Counted from the stretch's first letter, positions 35,391-45,515 are shown. The stretch: 64,000 nucleotides of DNA from Colwellia sp. (GCA_029938115.1 JAPYOP010000006.1:36619-100618); one strand, 5' to 3'. The notes: generated by a model from the letters alone, not told the origin. Numbers and translations: made by a program.

Positions 35391-36887
35391 TTAGGCTTGG
35401 GCTAGTTCGCTAGTAGCAATTGGTTCTGCAGCACTACTTGTTCCTGATTTCCCCCGACGAGCTTCAAGTTTCTGACGCACTTCAAGTGCTTTACTTTCAG
35501 AGATTGGGTAAGTAGCAACCATCCAAATAGCTCCCACTGAACAAAGTACCGGTACCAGCACATCGGCTAAACGCATGTAGAAAAGGGTATCTGCAGATTG
35601 AGATCCCCCTAACGCAACATCAAAACCTGTCGCATTCAATAAGAAGCCACCTGCGGCAATCGCAGCAGCCATGCCTAGTTTTACAACCCACCAGAATATT
35701 GAGCCAAACATACCTTCGCGGCGCTCACCGGTTTCCAATTCATCAAGGTCACAGACATCAGCAACCATAGAGCCCATTAGCGTAAATAATCCACCTAAAC
35801 CAAAAGCAAAAAATATCGGTGGAATTAACACTAACTGAGGATTATCGGGCGTAAAACAAACCCATTTCAACGCATACCCGAAGATAGAAATAGCGATGGT
35901 AATGAAAAATGCTTTTTGTTTACCTAACATCGAGGACAACTTAGTGACAATAAATATCGAACAGGATGTAGCAACAAATGACACTGTACCAGCCCATCCT
36001 ACATACTCAGCACCTAACACTTGATCACCACCGAAGACATAATAAATTATGACATAACTTTGGAAAGCAGCAACCATCATAAAACCGTTAAAGACTAGAA
36101 AGGTTGCACCACATAATTTAAGAAAAGGCTTAAATTTAATGGTAATCATAAACCCTTTGAAGAAATCTAACACTGCGGCTTTTGCTCTTTTGGGTTTTGC
36201 TGCATTGGTATCATTTTTCGACGTTGGTATTGGTATAAAACGTTCAGAGAGGAATATTGCCGGTAAGATACCAATACAAATTGTAAAGATGCCAATGATA
36301 ATGGCTAACCAACCCGCACCGTCTATCATATCGCTAAAAAGCGCTTCATTTTGCATGAATAATAAGAACCATGGCGCGACTAACCAGGCAAATTGTCCCA
36401 TAAAGTTTTGAACGGCCATAATACGGGTACGTTCGTGGTAATCTGCTGTCAGCTCATAACCTAAGGCTACCCAAGGCGTAGCAAATATAGTGTAAGCAAT
36501 ATAAAAAAGTGTCGAGCCAATTAAGAAGAACCAAAAGTAAAAGTTTTCACTTTGGTCTTTGGGTAATTGCCATAACATGGCAAAAACAATACCCGAAATA
36601 ATCGCTCCTGCGAATATATAGGGCCGACGCCGGCCCCACTTTGATTTAGTATGATCTGAAATATAGCCCATTAGTGGGTCGGTAAAGGCATCGATAAAAC
36701 GGGGCAAAGCGCCTAACAATCCTACGAGGGCAGGATTCATGCCTAACCCTAAGTTAAGCACGATTGCCATAGTTACCATTGCTGCACCGAGTAAATTATT
36801 TACAAAGGCGCCAAGGCCGTAAATAAGTTTTTGGCCTACTGATATTCTATCTTCTTTTGCCGTATTTCTATTTACATTTGTTGTCAT
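35391..36887 (-). CDS. GPH-type (MelB-like) MFS sugar symporter
   Basis: Twelve membrane segments in 498 residues. The GPH signature is clear in SVGQKLIYGLGAFVNNLLG and RFIDAFTDPLMGYISDHTKSKWGRRRPY (given by its key Asp-Ala-Phe-x-Asp-Pro and Lys-Trp-Gly-Arg-Arg-Arg-Pro residues). The first includes the cation-site Asp, the second the loop after helix 2. ELETGERREGMFGSIFWW is the family's late cytoplasmic loop. Such carriers import oligosaccharides or glycosides with sodium or protons. It is the natural inner-membrane importer for laminari-oligosaccharides released by the secreted enzymes. No GGAAGCGCTTCC site lies directly upstream of its start. Confidence 0.9.
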   Translation of the reverse strand: MTTNVNRNTAKEDRISVGQKLIYGLGAFVNNLLGAAMVTMAIVLNLGLGMNPALVGLLGALPRFIDAFTDPLMGYISDHTKSKWGRRRPYIFAGAIISGIVFAMLWQLPKDQSENFYFWFFLIGSTLFYIAYTIFATPWVALGYELTADYHERTRIMAVQNFMGQFAWLVAPWFLLFMQNEALFSDMIDGAGWLAIIIGIFTICIGILPAIFLSERFIPIPTSKNDTNAAKPKRAKAAVLDFFKGFMITIKFKPFLKLCGATFLVFNGFMMVAAFQSYVIIYYVFGGDQVLGAEYVGWAGTVSFVATSCSIFIVTKLSSMLGKQKAFFITIAISIFGYALKWVCFTPDNPQLVLIPPIFFAFGLGGLFTLMGSMVADVCDLDELETGERREGMFGSIFWWVVKLGMAAAIAAGGFLLNATGFDVALGGSQSADTLFYMRLADVLVPVLCSVGAIWMVATYPISESKALEVRQKLEARRGKSGTSSAAEPIATSELAQA

Positions 36888-37525
36888 CTTCCCGTTTCCA
36901 TCGAAATTTATGATTGATTAAAGCCTACTGGTTATTCTAAGTGTATAAGGAAAATTCAAGTAAGTAGATCGACATTAACTAAATTCGCGTCTTAAACAAT
37001 TAAAATGAGGTGAGAAGGGATGTTAAGTGCGATGAAATGGTCAAAAAATGTAAGTAAGGTACATTCAGCTGCATCGAAGACATTGTAATGATAATTTATC
37101 TGTTGTTGATAAAGCTCATTAGGTTTTCGTAGTACGTCACTGATATAGCTACATGAGAATCTTTTAATCAGCGAGTTCTTAAGAAGTGTATTGATTATTA
37201 TTATAAAGGGGTTTAAGTCATCGACATTAATGAGTAGACAATAAGTTCTGCAAATGCGTTATATCTCAGTAAAAAGGACCATGTGTCCAACTCAACGCTA
37301 ATTAGGTTACAACTCACCGTATTTATATTGTTTATGCCACTCGTTAAGATATTGTTGATTTCAACCTTTTTTGGTTGGTTTCTGTTTATTTGAATAGAGA
37401 CTAGATTTTTATAACGATAAGCGACAGCGCTAAACTATATGATTGGGATAACCAGCATTAGTTAAAATTCCGACAACAACACCTCTTCACTTTGAACACT
37501 ATGAAGGGGATGAAATTCATATTTC
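36888..37525. other. Divergent intergenic region with a possible gene remnant
   Basis: This 640-base stretch separates the symporter from the surface lipoprotein. A 36-codon hydrophobic frame (37283-37393, GTG start after AAGGA, beginning VSNSTLIRLQLTVFI) resembles the first helix of an MFS transporter but is too short to identify. Otherwise nothing coding is seen. It must hold both promoters. Confidence 0.35.
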
Positions 37526-37539
37526 GGGAAGCGCTTCCA
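37526..37539. promoter_or_regulatory. LacI-type operator upstream of the surface lipoprotein
   Basis: GGGAAGCGCTTCCA holds the perfect core GGAAGCGCTTCC. It is centred only 28 bases before the ATG, so it would cover the start of the transcript or the 5' leader, a position suited to repression. Confidence 0.75.
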
Positions 37540-37560
37540 ATTCATTGAGGAGAGATATAA

Positions 37561-39990
37561 ATGAATAATATAAACAATAAAAAATTATTTAAGAGAAACC
37601 TAATCATATTAAGTTTGGGAGTGGCGCTTTCTGCGTGTGGCGGTTCAGACACTAAAACAACTCCGGATCCGGATCCTGTTGCCAATTCAGCACCGGTAAT
37701 TTCAAGTACAGCCGTTAATACCGTGGAAGCAGGCTCAGCATATTCATACACTTTAGTTTCAACCGATTCTGATGGGGATGCACTAACATTAACGGCATCT
37801 ACTTTACCTGCATGGCTATCGTTTGATGGTTCTACCGGTATGTTGAGTGGTACTCCGGCAGACAGTGATGCTGGCGATCATGCGATTACTTTAACGGTCA
37901 GTGACGGTACTGATGCAGTAACGCAATCTTTTACTATTACGGTAACATTGCCTGTAGCGGTAAATAATGCACCAATGATTACAAGTACAAGTATTGACGC
38001 AGCTACATCGGGTAGCGCATATAGTTACACATTAACTGCTACTGATGCAGATGATGATACCTTAACAATGTCAGCAACGACCATTCCTACTTGGTTAGCA
38101 TTTGATGCGGTAACAGGCATTTTGTCCGGTACGCCTGCTGATGGCGATGAAGGCGATAATAGCGTTGTTCTAGCCGTAAGTGACGGTACTGATGAAGTTA
38201 CACAATCTTTTACTATTACGGTAACGATTCCTGAACCCGTAAATACTGCAGCTGAAATCACCAGTACTGGTGTTGCTAATGCTACTGTAGATGTTGTCTA
38301 CTCATATACATTAACAGCAACCGATGCTGATAATGATACTTTAATTATGTCAGCAGCTATCCCTGCGGAACTTTCTTGGTTATCGTTTGATACCAATACG
38401 GGCATTTTGTCAGGTACGCCAGCTTCTGGTGATATCGGGGCTAACGCAATTACTTTAACCGTAAATGATGGAACAGAAGATACTACGCAGACCTTTACTA
38501 TCACAGTAGCTGATGCAGTTGTTGCTAACGAAGTAGTAGATTTTGAAGCCGCGCCTGAAAGCTATGTTTTTAATAACTTCGATGGTGGTGTTTCTACTGT
38601 TATTACCAACCCACAAGTTAATGGCATTAATGTTAGTGCACAAGTGGTTCAAATGCAGAAATTCGCTGGTCAAACTTGGGGAGGTAGTACGTTAACATTA
38701 CCTAACGGTTTGAATGTTACAGCTGGAAGTCACTCATTTACCATGAAAGTATATTCAGAACGTTCAGTACCTGTTTTATTCAAACTAGAAAGTTTGGGTA
38801 AGCCAGAAGTTTCAGTTACACATGGTGGTACCGGCTGGGAAGAGCTTACTTTTGACTTCACGTTGATTGATGGTGTTTTAAATGACATTACCTTTATTTT
38901 TGACTTAGGTATCAATGGTGATGCTGATGCCAATGCCGCAGATTGGACATTCTACTATGATGAGATTGTTCTACCAAGTTCTGGTGATGATGAAGAAGAG
39001 GAAGGTGGTTCCACTTCTGTTACTGATTTTGAAGCTGCTGCTGATAGTTATGCCTTTAATAATTTTGACGGTGGTGTTTCATCGGTTATTGCCAACCCAC
39101 AATCATCAGATATTAATGTCAGTGCTCAAGTTGTGCAAATGCAAAAATTTGCGGGACAAACATGGGGTGGTTCAACTTATACCTTAGAAACGCCAGTAGA
39201 TATTGCCGATGGTAGCAATAATTTCACCATGAAAGTATGGTCTCAACGCGCTGTGCCAGTTCTCTTTAAGTTAGAAGGTTATAACTTAGAGCAATCAGCA
39301 AGTCATACCGGTTCTGGTTGGGAAGAGTTAAGTTTTGACTTCACACTAACTAGTGGTACGTTAAGTATGATTACCGTTATTTTTGATTTAGGTATCAATG
39401 GTGATGCTGATGCCAATGCTGCTGATTGGACGTTCTATTACGATGATATTACTACACCTGCATCAGAAGATCCTGCAGAGAGCAATTTTGTTGCTGTCGG
39501 AACACCGTATGACTTTGAAGCCGGTGGTTTAGGTAGTGACTTTGCTTGGGCTGTTTTTGAAAACGAAACGAATGATCCACTTGAGTTTGTTGCAAATCCT
39601 AGCTCTGATTCAGTAAATGACTCTGCTATTGTTGCCAAAATGACGGCTAAACAAGCAGGGCAGCCATGGGCTGGCACTGAAACAACATCGGCTAATACAA
39701 CGCCATTTACTATGGACGCGACGAATAGCATCGTGAAAATTATGGTTTATAAGTCAGTTATCAGTGATGTTGGAATGAAATTCTCAGTGGGTGCTGCAGC
39801 ACAACCTGAAATTAAAGTGGCAAATACTAAAATTAACGAGTGGGAAGAACTTACTTTTGACTTCAGTGGTCGAATCGGTTTAGCTGAAACGATAAATATT
39901 GATTCAGTGATTGTATTCCCAGACTTTGATGCTAGAGCACAAGATAATGTAGTTTACTTTGATAACATTACTTTTGGCCATAATGAGTAA
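37561..39990 (+). CDS. Multidomain surface lipoprotein, probable glucan-binding protein
   Basis: A lipoprotein signal ends in ALSAC (Cys26), followed by an Asp/Pro linker. Three putative-Ig (He_PIG) repeats fill residues ~43-320, each with a WL-SFD-x-x-TG-x-LSGTP core and ending in V-SDGT. Two similar ~150-residue modules follow (~328-480 and ~490-640; VFNNFDGGVSTVI, QMQKFAGQTWGGST, WEELTFDFT, WTFYYDEIVLP), then a third divergent copy to 809. Such beta-sandwich modules with conserved Trp residues are usual carbohydrate-binding units, and no catalytic domain is visible. It probably works as a cell-surface glucan receptor, the counterpart of Bacteroidetes surface glycan-binding proteins. An operator precedes it, and a GH16 gene follows after a terminator. 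Confidence 0.75.
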   Translation: MNNINNKKLFKRNLIILSLGVALSACGGSDTKTTPDPDPVANSAPVISSTAVNTVEAGSAYSYTLVSTDSDGDALTLTASTLPAWLSFDGSTGMLSGTPADSDAGDHAITLTVSDGTDAVTQSFTITVTLPVAVNNAPMITSTSIDAATSGSAYSYTLTATDADDDTLTMSATTIPTWLAFDAVTGILSGTPADGDEGDNSVVLAVSDGTDEVTQSFTITVTIPEPVNTAAEITSTGVANATVDVVYSYTLTATDADNDTLIMSAAIPAELSWLSFDTNTGILSGTPASGDIGANAITLTVNDGTEDTTQTFTITVADAVVANEVVDFEAAPESYVFNNFDGGVSTVITNPQVNGINVSAQVVQMQKFAGQTWGGSTLTLPNGLNVTAGSHSFTMKVYSERSVPVLFKLESLGKPEVSVTHGGTGWEELTFDFTLIDGVLNDITFIFDLGINGDADANAADWTFYYDEIVLPSSGDDEEEEGGSTSVTDFEAAADSYAFNNFDGGVSSVIANPQSSDINVSAQVVQMQKFAGQTWGGSTYTLETPVDIADGSNNFTMKVWSQRAVPVLFKLEGYNLEQSASHTGSGWEELSFDFTLTSGTLSMITVIFDLGINGDADANAADWTFYYDDITTPASEDPAESNFVAVGTPYDFEAGGLGSDFAWAVFENETNDPLEFVANPSSDSVNDSAIVAKMTAKQAGQPWAGTETTSANTTPFTMDATNSIVKIMVYKSVISDVGMKFSVGAAAQPEIKVANTKINEWEELTFDFSGRIGLAETINIDSVIVFPDFDARAQDNVVYFDNITFGHNE

Positions 39991-40020
39991 CGTTAGTTTA
40001 TTTTAATACTATCTAAAGAT

Positions 40021-40058
40021 AAAAAGGGTTTACAATAGTTATTGTAAACCCTTTTTTT
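40021..40058 (+). terminator. Strong intrinsic terminator after the surface lipoprotein
   Basis: AAAAAGGGTTTACAAT pairs with ATTGTAAACCCTTTTT around the loop AGTT, followed by a run of seven T. A tandem TCTGTTTTTTG duplication comes right after it (40060-40080). It should limit read-through into the GH16 gene. Confidence 0.88.
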
Positions 40059-40099
40059 GTCTGTTTTTTGTCTGTTTTTTGTATACAAGAAGAAATTTC

Positions 40100-41665
40100 A
40101 TGAACAAGTTAACTGTTTTAATTAATACGGCTAGTGCTCTATTAACTGTTGTAATAGGCAACGTCATTTTTTGTTTTCTGGCCCATGCGGTAGAGCCAGG
40201 CGCTGCATCAAGTGAAAATACATCATGGCAACTGGTTTGGTCTGACGAATTTGAAGGTGATGCCATTGATGTTAAAAAATGGAGTCATGTTGTTGATTGT
40301 TATGGCGGTGGCAATGACGAGCAGCAATGTTATACCGATAGAGGCGATAATTCATTTGTAAAAGACGGCTTGCTTACTATTGTTGCTCAGCGCGAAGATC
40401 ATACAGGCCCTGCCAGAGTAGATGGGGATATGACTAATACCGCCACATTGCCTTATACCTCAGCTAGATTACGCACCCTCAACAAAGGTGACTGGCAATA
40501 CGGGCGTTTTGAAATTCGAGCCAAATTACCTTACGGGCAAGGCACTTGGCCTGCTATTTGGATGCTACCAACTGATTATGTTTATGGCGGTTGGGCAGCT
40601 TCGGGCGAAATAGACATTGTTGAGGCGGCAAATCTCAAAACGCCTTCTGGAGCACCTGATGCTATTGAAAATGAATTAGAGTCACGTATTCATGGCACAC
40701 TTCATTTTGGCGAAGCCTGGCCAAATAACGTGCATTCAGGCACCGCCTATAAATTTGCCCAAACCATGAATCCTGCAGATGACTTTCATACCTATGCCAT
40801 TGAATGGCAAGCGGGCGAAATTCGCTGGTATGTTGATGACATTCACTATGCAACACAAAGGAAATCAGGTTGGTATAGCAAGTACTTACTTGATGATGAG
40901 TTAGTGGTTGGTGATGGCAGTGCCCCTTATGATCAAAACTTTCATCTGATATTAAATCTTGCTGTGGGTGGCGCATGGGCGAGTGGTGCTAATAATACGG
41001 GCATTGATGAAAGTATTTTTCCACAAACATTACAAGTTGATTTTGTCCGCGTTTACCAATGTAAGCTATCTGGTAAAATCGGTGCAGGTTGCGAAACTAT
41101 CGGCGAAAAGGCTGAATTTGTTGAAGGGCATAAAATAATTATTCCTGATAAAAATTTAGCGCCAAAGCCAGTTTTTAGTTTATATAAAAACGGTTTAAAT
41201 TATAAGCTCACCTTTAACCTCTATGATCCTAGCAATTCTCTGAGCTATCAAGAAGTTGATACAAAGAAAGGTCAGACCATAAGCATTAAGCAACAAGGTG
41301 ATAAAGGCAATCTTGCCCTACAATATCCGATTCATGCTGACTTAAGTCATTGGTTTGAAAATGGGCAATTAGTTTTTGATATTAAAATAAAACATCAACA
41401 AAATGCTGTTACAAAAAGCAAGTTATTGATAAAGATGGGCAGTGGTTGGCCAATGGTGAGTGATGTTGAATTATCAAATTTGAACACTGGAAAATGGCAG
41501 CAAGTTCGCCTAAATATTGCACAACTGATTAATAGTGGTAATAGTAACCACTCAGATCCTCTGATGAAAGCGGTGATAAATAATGTTCATAGCTTGTTTG
41601 TAGTTGAGCCAATAGGGCCGATGGAATTGTTATTAAAGAATATCCGTTTTGAAGAAAAGAAGTAG
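40100..41665 (+). CDS. GH16 laminarinase-like endo-beta-1,3-glucanase, secreted
   Basis: The ATG at 40100 is chosen because it gives a clean signal peptide (ending near FCFLAHA), while the upstream TTG at 40079 adds only a few residues. The GH16 fold follows (WQLVWSDEFEGDAIDVKKW, YGRFEIRAKLPYGQGTWPAI), with the catalytic motif GEIDIVE giving Glu170, Asp172 and Glu175, the laminarinase type. The conserved VGGAWASGANNTG and VDFVRVYQC close the domain near residue 330. A ~180-residue C-terminal beta domain resembles the tail of the GH3 enzyme. It would cut internal beta-1,3 bonds of laminarin. Its own upstream lacks the LacI-type palindrome, so expression may depend on read-through or another regulator. 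Confidence 0.9.
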   Translation: MNKLTVLINTASALLTVVIGNVIFCFLAHAVEPGAASSENTSWQLVWSDEFEGDAIDVKKWSHVVDCYGGGNDEQQCYTDRGDNSFVKDGLLTIVAQREDHTGPARVDGDMTNTATLPYTSARLRTLNKGDWQYGRFEIRAKLPYGQGTWPAIWMLPTDYVYGGWAASGEIDIVEAANLKTPSGAPDAIENELESRIHGTLHFGEAWPNNVHSGTAYKFAQTMNPADDFHTYAIEWQAGEIRWYVDDIHYATQRKSGWYSKYLLDDELVVGDGSAPYDQNFHLILNLAVGGAWASGANNTGIDESIFPQTLQVDFVRVYQCKLSGKIGAGCETIGEKAEFVEGHKIIIPDKNLAPKPVFSLYKNGLNYKLTFNLYDPSNSLSYQEVDTKKGQTISIKQQGDKGNLALQYPIHADLSHWFENGQLVFDIKIKHQQNAVTKSKLLIKMGSGWPMVSDVELSNLNTGKWQQVRLNIAQLINSGNSNHSDPLMKAVINNVHSLFVVEPIGPMELLLKNIRFEEKK

Positions 41666-41692
41666 CTAGGTTTTTCTTATGCCTGTCATAAT

Positions 41693-41718
41693 AAAAACGG
41701 GGCTAATGCCCCGTTTTT
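41693..41718. terminator. Bidirectional terminator between GH16 and second surface lipoprotein
   Basis: AAAAACGGGGC and GCCCCGTTTTT form an 11-bp perfect stem around the loop TAAT. A/T runs flank both sides, so it ends the plus-strand GH16 gene and the minus-strand lipoprotein gene. Confidence 0.9.
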
Positions 41719-41731
41719 ATTGTGTCAGCTA

Positions 41732-43687
41732 TTATTTTGATATATTCAAATCAGTTACATAGAGTTTATTACCAGCATTACCACCTATCCCATATATAGC
41801 TATTTGGGTGAGCTTGGTTAAGTTTAGCGGTATGTCTGAAATTTGGATACTTATGTCTGACCAGTTAGATGTTACGGTTAATGGAATTTGATGTTCAGCG
41901 CCATCAACGATAAAGTTGACTACGTATTCGCTAAAACCACCAGTGGCGGCAATTTTGAAATTCACCGTACTATATTTAGCCACGTCTATTTCATAGGTTT
42001 GCACACCGCCGTAAATATCACCCATTAAGGCAAGTACTGCGCCCCAACCATCTCCCTTTGTTACTTCAAAGCTATTCAGGCTATTATAAATAACATCGCC
42101 AGTAAACGTTGAACCGGTAGACCAGTCACTAAAGGTTATATTACCCTCATTGACTAAACTACTATCGTCGACCCGCATATCAACTTGTTCATCAGAAGAA
42201 GTAAAGATAACAAATTTATCATCAGAACTTGGTTTCGTTAAACTGGCAGCATGGGTGCCTTGGTCATACATAATAAAGTCGCTAAGATATACTTTTTGTC
42301 CTGCTGAAACACCATCCACGTAAACACCAAAGACGGCAATTTGACTGACATTGGTTAAATCAACACCATATTTTTCCAAATTTATATCAATTTCATTCCA
42401 TTGAGTTTGCTCAGTTAAGCCAAAACTAACTTCTTGTGCTGCCTCTGAACCGCTGTTATTTGATACGATAGATAACGCATAGCGCTCAAATGCACCCGAT
42501 GACGCTATTTTGAATTTGATATTGGTATACTGGCTCAGGTCAACGTCATAGTTGTCAATATTAATGCCATCAGAGATATCACCTTGCAATGCTAAAACTG
42601 CACCCCAACCACCAGCAGCACTAAGTTCTATTGCGGTTAAACCGATATAAGTGGTATCGCTTATTATGGTACCTGTGCTCCATTCACCAAAGATAATATT
42701 ACCTTCATCACTCATATTGTCATCATCAACGACTAAATCACTGCTTATGTTTTCATCAGAAGAGAAAAAAACAAAATCATTTTCAAGTTCTACATCGACC
42801 ATAATTTCTTTATCTGAATGAATAGTTAAATCAGCAATATAAATTTTAGATACACTGGCTGTTCCGCCAACGCCAAAAACTGCGATTTGCTCGATAGAAG
42901 AAAGGTTTAGCCCAAAGTTAGCTAAATCAAGGCTAATGTCTTGCCAAGTGATAATACTGCTATCTACCGGTAAAGTGATTTCTGAGTTAACACCATTAGC
43001 GGTAATGGCAATAGCATAACGCTCGTAACCGGTTGTCGTTGCTATTTTAATTTTCAACGTTGTGTAGGTGCTGAAGTCACCATTAATACCACCAGCAAAG
43101 GCTAAAACAGTTCCCCAATTCCCTGCTTCTGGCGACATAGAACCGGAAGTCATTTCCCAGCTTGTGAGGTTTTGGTATGTTATATTACTCGCTATTTGCG
43201 TACCCGTGCTCCATTCATTGATTAAAGACTCGCCAAGAACAATGTCACTGGTTTGTGAAGATGAAACAATGAGAAATTGGTCGCCACTAGGTAAGCTGTC
43301 ATCATCAGGGAGTGCTACAACGTTAATGGTAAACGATTGCGTTACTTCATCCGTACCATCACTCACTGTTAAAGTGATCTCATGATCGCCGATATCACTG
43401 TCTGCCGGTGTACCGCTTAATACTCCAGTAGCACTGTCAAACGAAAGCCATGCAGGTAAGCTAGCTGATGATAGTGTTAAAGTATCATTATCTGCATCAG
43501 TGGATACTAGCGTATATGAATATTCTGAGCCTACTTCTACTGAATTAATTTCAGTACTTGAGATCACGGGGGCTGAATTTACCACAGGATCCGGATCAGT
43601 ATCTTTTGTAGAATCTGAACCACCACAAGCAGTTAGCGCTAGGCCCAAACATACTATGAGCATTGATTTAAACAATTTGTTATTCAT
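41732..43687 (-). CDS. Surface lipoprotein with Ig-like repeat and three beta modules
   Basis: The lipobox ALTAC places lipidated Cys at 21. One He_PIG repeat (~38-128) is very close to the first repeat of the lipoprotein at 37561, including the Pro/Asp linker before it. Three ~155-residue modules follow, each with a variant of NEWSTGT, a W-G-x-VLA(L/F) motif and a YTNIKFKIA-like strand, and each ending in a KIYIADL-type strand. These look like carbohydrate-binding beta-sandwiches related to the C-terminal domain of ExoP-type glucanases. No catalytic domain is present. Surface glucan binding is likely. It has no GGAAGCGCTTCC site directly upstream, and a 9-bp hairpin occurs 50 bases before the start. 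Confidence 0.72.
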   Translation of the reverse strand: MNNKLFKSMLIVCLGLALTACGGSDSTKDTDPDPVVNSAPVISSTEINSVEVGSEYSYTLVSTDADNDTLTLSSASLPAWLSFDSATGVLSGTPADSDIGDHEITLTVSDGTDEVTQSFTINVVALPDDDSLPSGDQFLIVSSSQTSDIVLGESLINEWSTGTQIASNITYQNLTSWEMTSGSMSPEAGNWGTVLAFAGGINGDFSTYTTLKIKIATTTGYERYAIAITANGVNSEITLPVDSSIITWQDISLDLANFGLNLSSIEQIAVFGVGGTASVSKIYIADLTIHSDKEIMVDVELENDFVFFSSDENISSDLVVDDDNMSDEGNIIFGEWSTGTIISDTTYIGLTAIELSAAGGWGAVLALQGDISDGINIDNYDVDLSQYTNIKFKIASSGAFERYALSIVSNNSGSEAAQEVSFGLTEQTQWNEIDINLEKYGVDLTNVSQIAVFGVYVDGVSAGQKVYLSDFIMYDQGTHAASLTKPSSDDKFVIFTSSDEQVDMRVDDSSLVNEGNITFSDWSTGSTFTGDVIYNSLNSFEVTKGDGWGAVLALMGDIYGGVQTYEIDVAKYSTVNFKIAATGGFSEYVVNFIVDGAEHQIPLTVTSNWSDISIQISDIPLNLTKLTQIAIYGIGGNAGNKLYVTDLNISK

Positions 43688-44240
43688 TTTATCCTCTCTT
43701 AAATGTTTAGAATGCGTTTCGAGTTGTTTACAGGAGCCCTGACTTTTATGCTATAAGTCAGGGGTATACCGTTAAAGCTTTACTAATTACCGCATTGTGA
43801 TTAATTACTTACAGTAAAATGCAAAGTTTCAAAGGCTTGTTTACGCAGATAAATGAAAAGCTAGGCACACTTACTAAGTTTGGAATTTACAATAAAGCAA
43901 TAAGAAGCTTAAGCAATTGAAATTCGGTGAAACAGTATAATCAAAGAGATGAGTTGGATTTTTATCCGTTATATCTAAGCCTTTATTACACGCTGCCGAT
44001 ATTAAAAAATGTTGGGCTTATGGAGACCTGGTTTAACAAGAAGGGAGACGGTTAGTTTGCAGAAAGTCTTTGATTAGCCACTGTATATCTCTTATCTCTT
44101 TGACGTATATAGGCAATGTTTTTTCATCATAACTATCCAATCATCAGAAATTCAGATTAGGGTTATCTCGAGGTGACGTAAACTTGGTTTTTGGCTTATT
44201 GTGAAAACGCTTTAATTCAGGGTGTGTTTATGATTTCTTT
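43688..44240. other. Intergenic region with hairpin, promoter of the second lipoprotein
   Basis: About 550 bases without a recognisable gene. CCCTGACTT (43737-43745) pairs with AAGTCAGGG (43755-43763), 50 bases upstream of the lipoprotein start, and could be part of its 5' leader. The partial palindrome TGAAAACGCTTTAA near 44211 is too far from the operator consensus to call. Confidence 0.5.
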
Positions 44241-45467
44241 TTATTCAAGCCAGAGTTGCTTGATTTCAAAATAAACATCTCTAAATTCAGTGCTATACCA
44301 AGCACCTGATTTCTTGAGTTTTACTATACCAAACCACTCCTCTATATCATTGGGATCTTGGCTATATGAGTCTTCTAAACTAAATTTCCACCAAGCGTCT
44401 AAATACTCATGGATAACAACACCAGCCACAGGCAATGCTGCACTTTGGATATCAGTTAAGTTTTGCAATAAACCGTTCTTTTGATCTTCAACGGTATTGC
44501 CGCCATAGCCGTAATTGGGGGCACCTACTCTATAAGCATTGGGCGAGACACTTAAACCGGTTTCAGTGATGAGTAAGGGCATATTTGGATGACGTGATTT
44601 TAATTCTTCAACCCAGCCTTGAAAGTAGGTTTCTGTAACACTGCCAGGTAACGTTGATGGTCGATAATAAGGTACAGCGTATGAGTAGGCATTATGGCTG
44701 CGAAAATCAAGAAATGGAGTTTCTACATAGTAGGCAGTACGTATATCGTTGGCATAAGAAACCAACGAGCGCTTACCGTAATTTCCAAACTCATAGGTTA
44801 TCGCATAATCAGCCATTTCGGCGATAAAGGCTTCTGTCGCATTTATCCCATCCCCAGTGGAAATGTATTTACCTTGATAATGAGTTATTTTCGGATGCGC
44901 AGCGTTAGTGGTTACTATGCTAACTTCACTTAATTCATTGCCAATAAGGTAAGCTACAAGCGGTGGGTTATTGTCGGTATAAACACTGTAGATCCGATCA
45001 ATAACCGTTTTGATATAGGTTTTGGTCTCTTGCTTAAAATTATGGTCGTGAAAATCAACAACGTTGCCATCTATCCAAATAGTTTGAATAAAATTTAAAT
45101 CACCAACATTTTTAAGCGCTTGGTAACTGTATGCCGGCGATCCCCAAAAACGAATGGTATTAGCCCCCATTGCTTTAATGTCGGTGATGTCTTGTAATAT
45201 ACTGTCTTGCAGCTCAGCTGATAGCGATGTTGAACTCTCAAGTTGCCAAGGTAAATAACCTGGATACCCCGGCACATAAACAACTCCTCTTACTTCAAAT
45301 GTCAAACCATCTTTAAGGATGTAATTGTCATTAACGGTGAAGCGGTTGCTTACAGGCTCTACTACTTCTGGAGATTTATCTTGTGGGAGAGAAGACTGAC
45401 TTCCTCCACCACAAGAAAATAACGCACTTGAAATAATAATGATTAGGCTAACTGAAAGTTCTTTCAT
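44241..45467 (-). CDS. Secreted clan GH-A glycoside hydrolase lipoprotein, family unresolved
   Basis: The ATG at 45467 is preferred, giving the lipoprotein signal MKELSVSLIIIISSALFSC with lipidated Cys at 19; the frame also extends to a TTG at 45488. The ~360-residue barrel has ITDIKAMGANTIRFWGSP, the acid/base candidate Glu178 in AYLIGNELSEV and the nucleophile candidate Glu302 in PLLITETGLSVSP, the order of clan GH-A enzymes. The sequence does not settle the family: GH5, GH2-like, GH72-like and GH158 are options. Its place as the last gene of the operon with the di-heme protein and a GH16 suggests action on beta-1,3-glucan or its products at the cell surface. Confidence 0.7.
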   Translation of the reverse strand: MKELSVSLIIIISSALFSCGGGSQSSLPQDKSPEVVEPVSNRFTVNDNYILKDGLTFEVRGVVYVPGYPGYLPWQLESSTSLSAELQDSILQDITDIKAMGANTIRFWGSPAYSYQALKNVGDLNFIQTIWIDGNVVDFHDHNFKQETKTYIKTVIDRIYSVYTDNNPPLVAYLIGNELSEVSIVTTNAAHPKITHYQGKYISTGDGINATEAFIAEMADYAITYEFGNYGKRSLVSYANDIRTAYYVETPFLDFRSHNAYSYAVPYYRPSTLPGSVTETYFQGWVEELKSRHPNMPLLITETGLSVSPNAYRVGAPNYGYGGNTVEDQKNGLLQNLTDIQSAALPVAGVVIHEYLDAWWKFSLEDSYSQDPNDIEEWFGIVKLKKSGAWYSTEFRDVYFEIKQLWLE

Positions 45468-45515
45468 CAACACTGTTAATTTTCCCAAGTAAATCGCGAT
45501 AAATAATACAGAGTG

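Noticed and set aside
40662..40976. 104-codon minus-strand frame
   Set aside because: It is fully inside the GH16 domain, and the plus-strand frame has catalytic residues in place.
44205..44225. TGAAAACGCTTTAA as an operator
   Set aside because: Too many mismatches to GGAAGCGCTTCC, and it lies more than 500 bases from the nearest start that it could serve.
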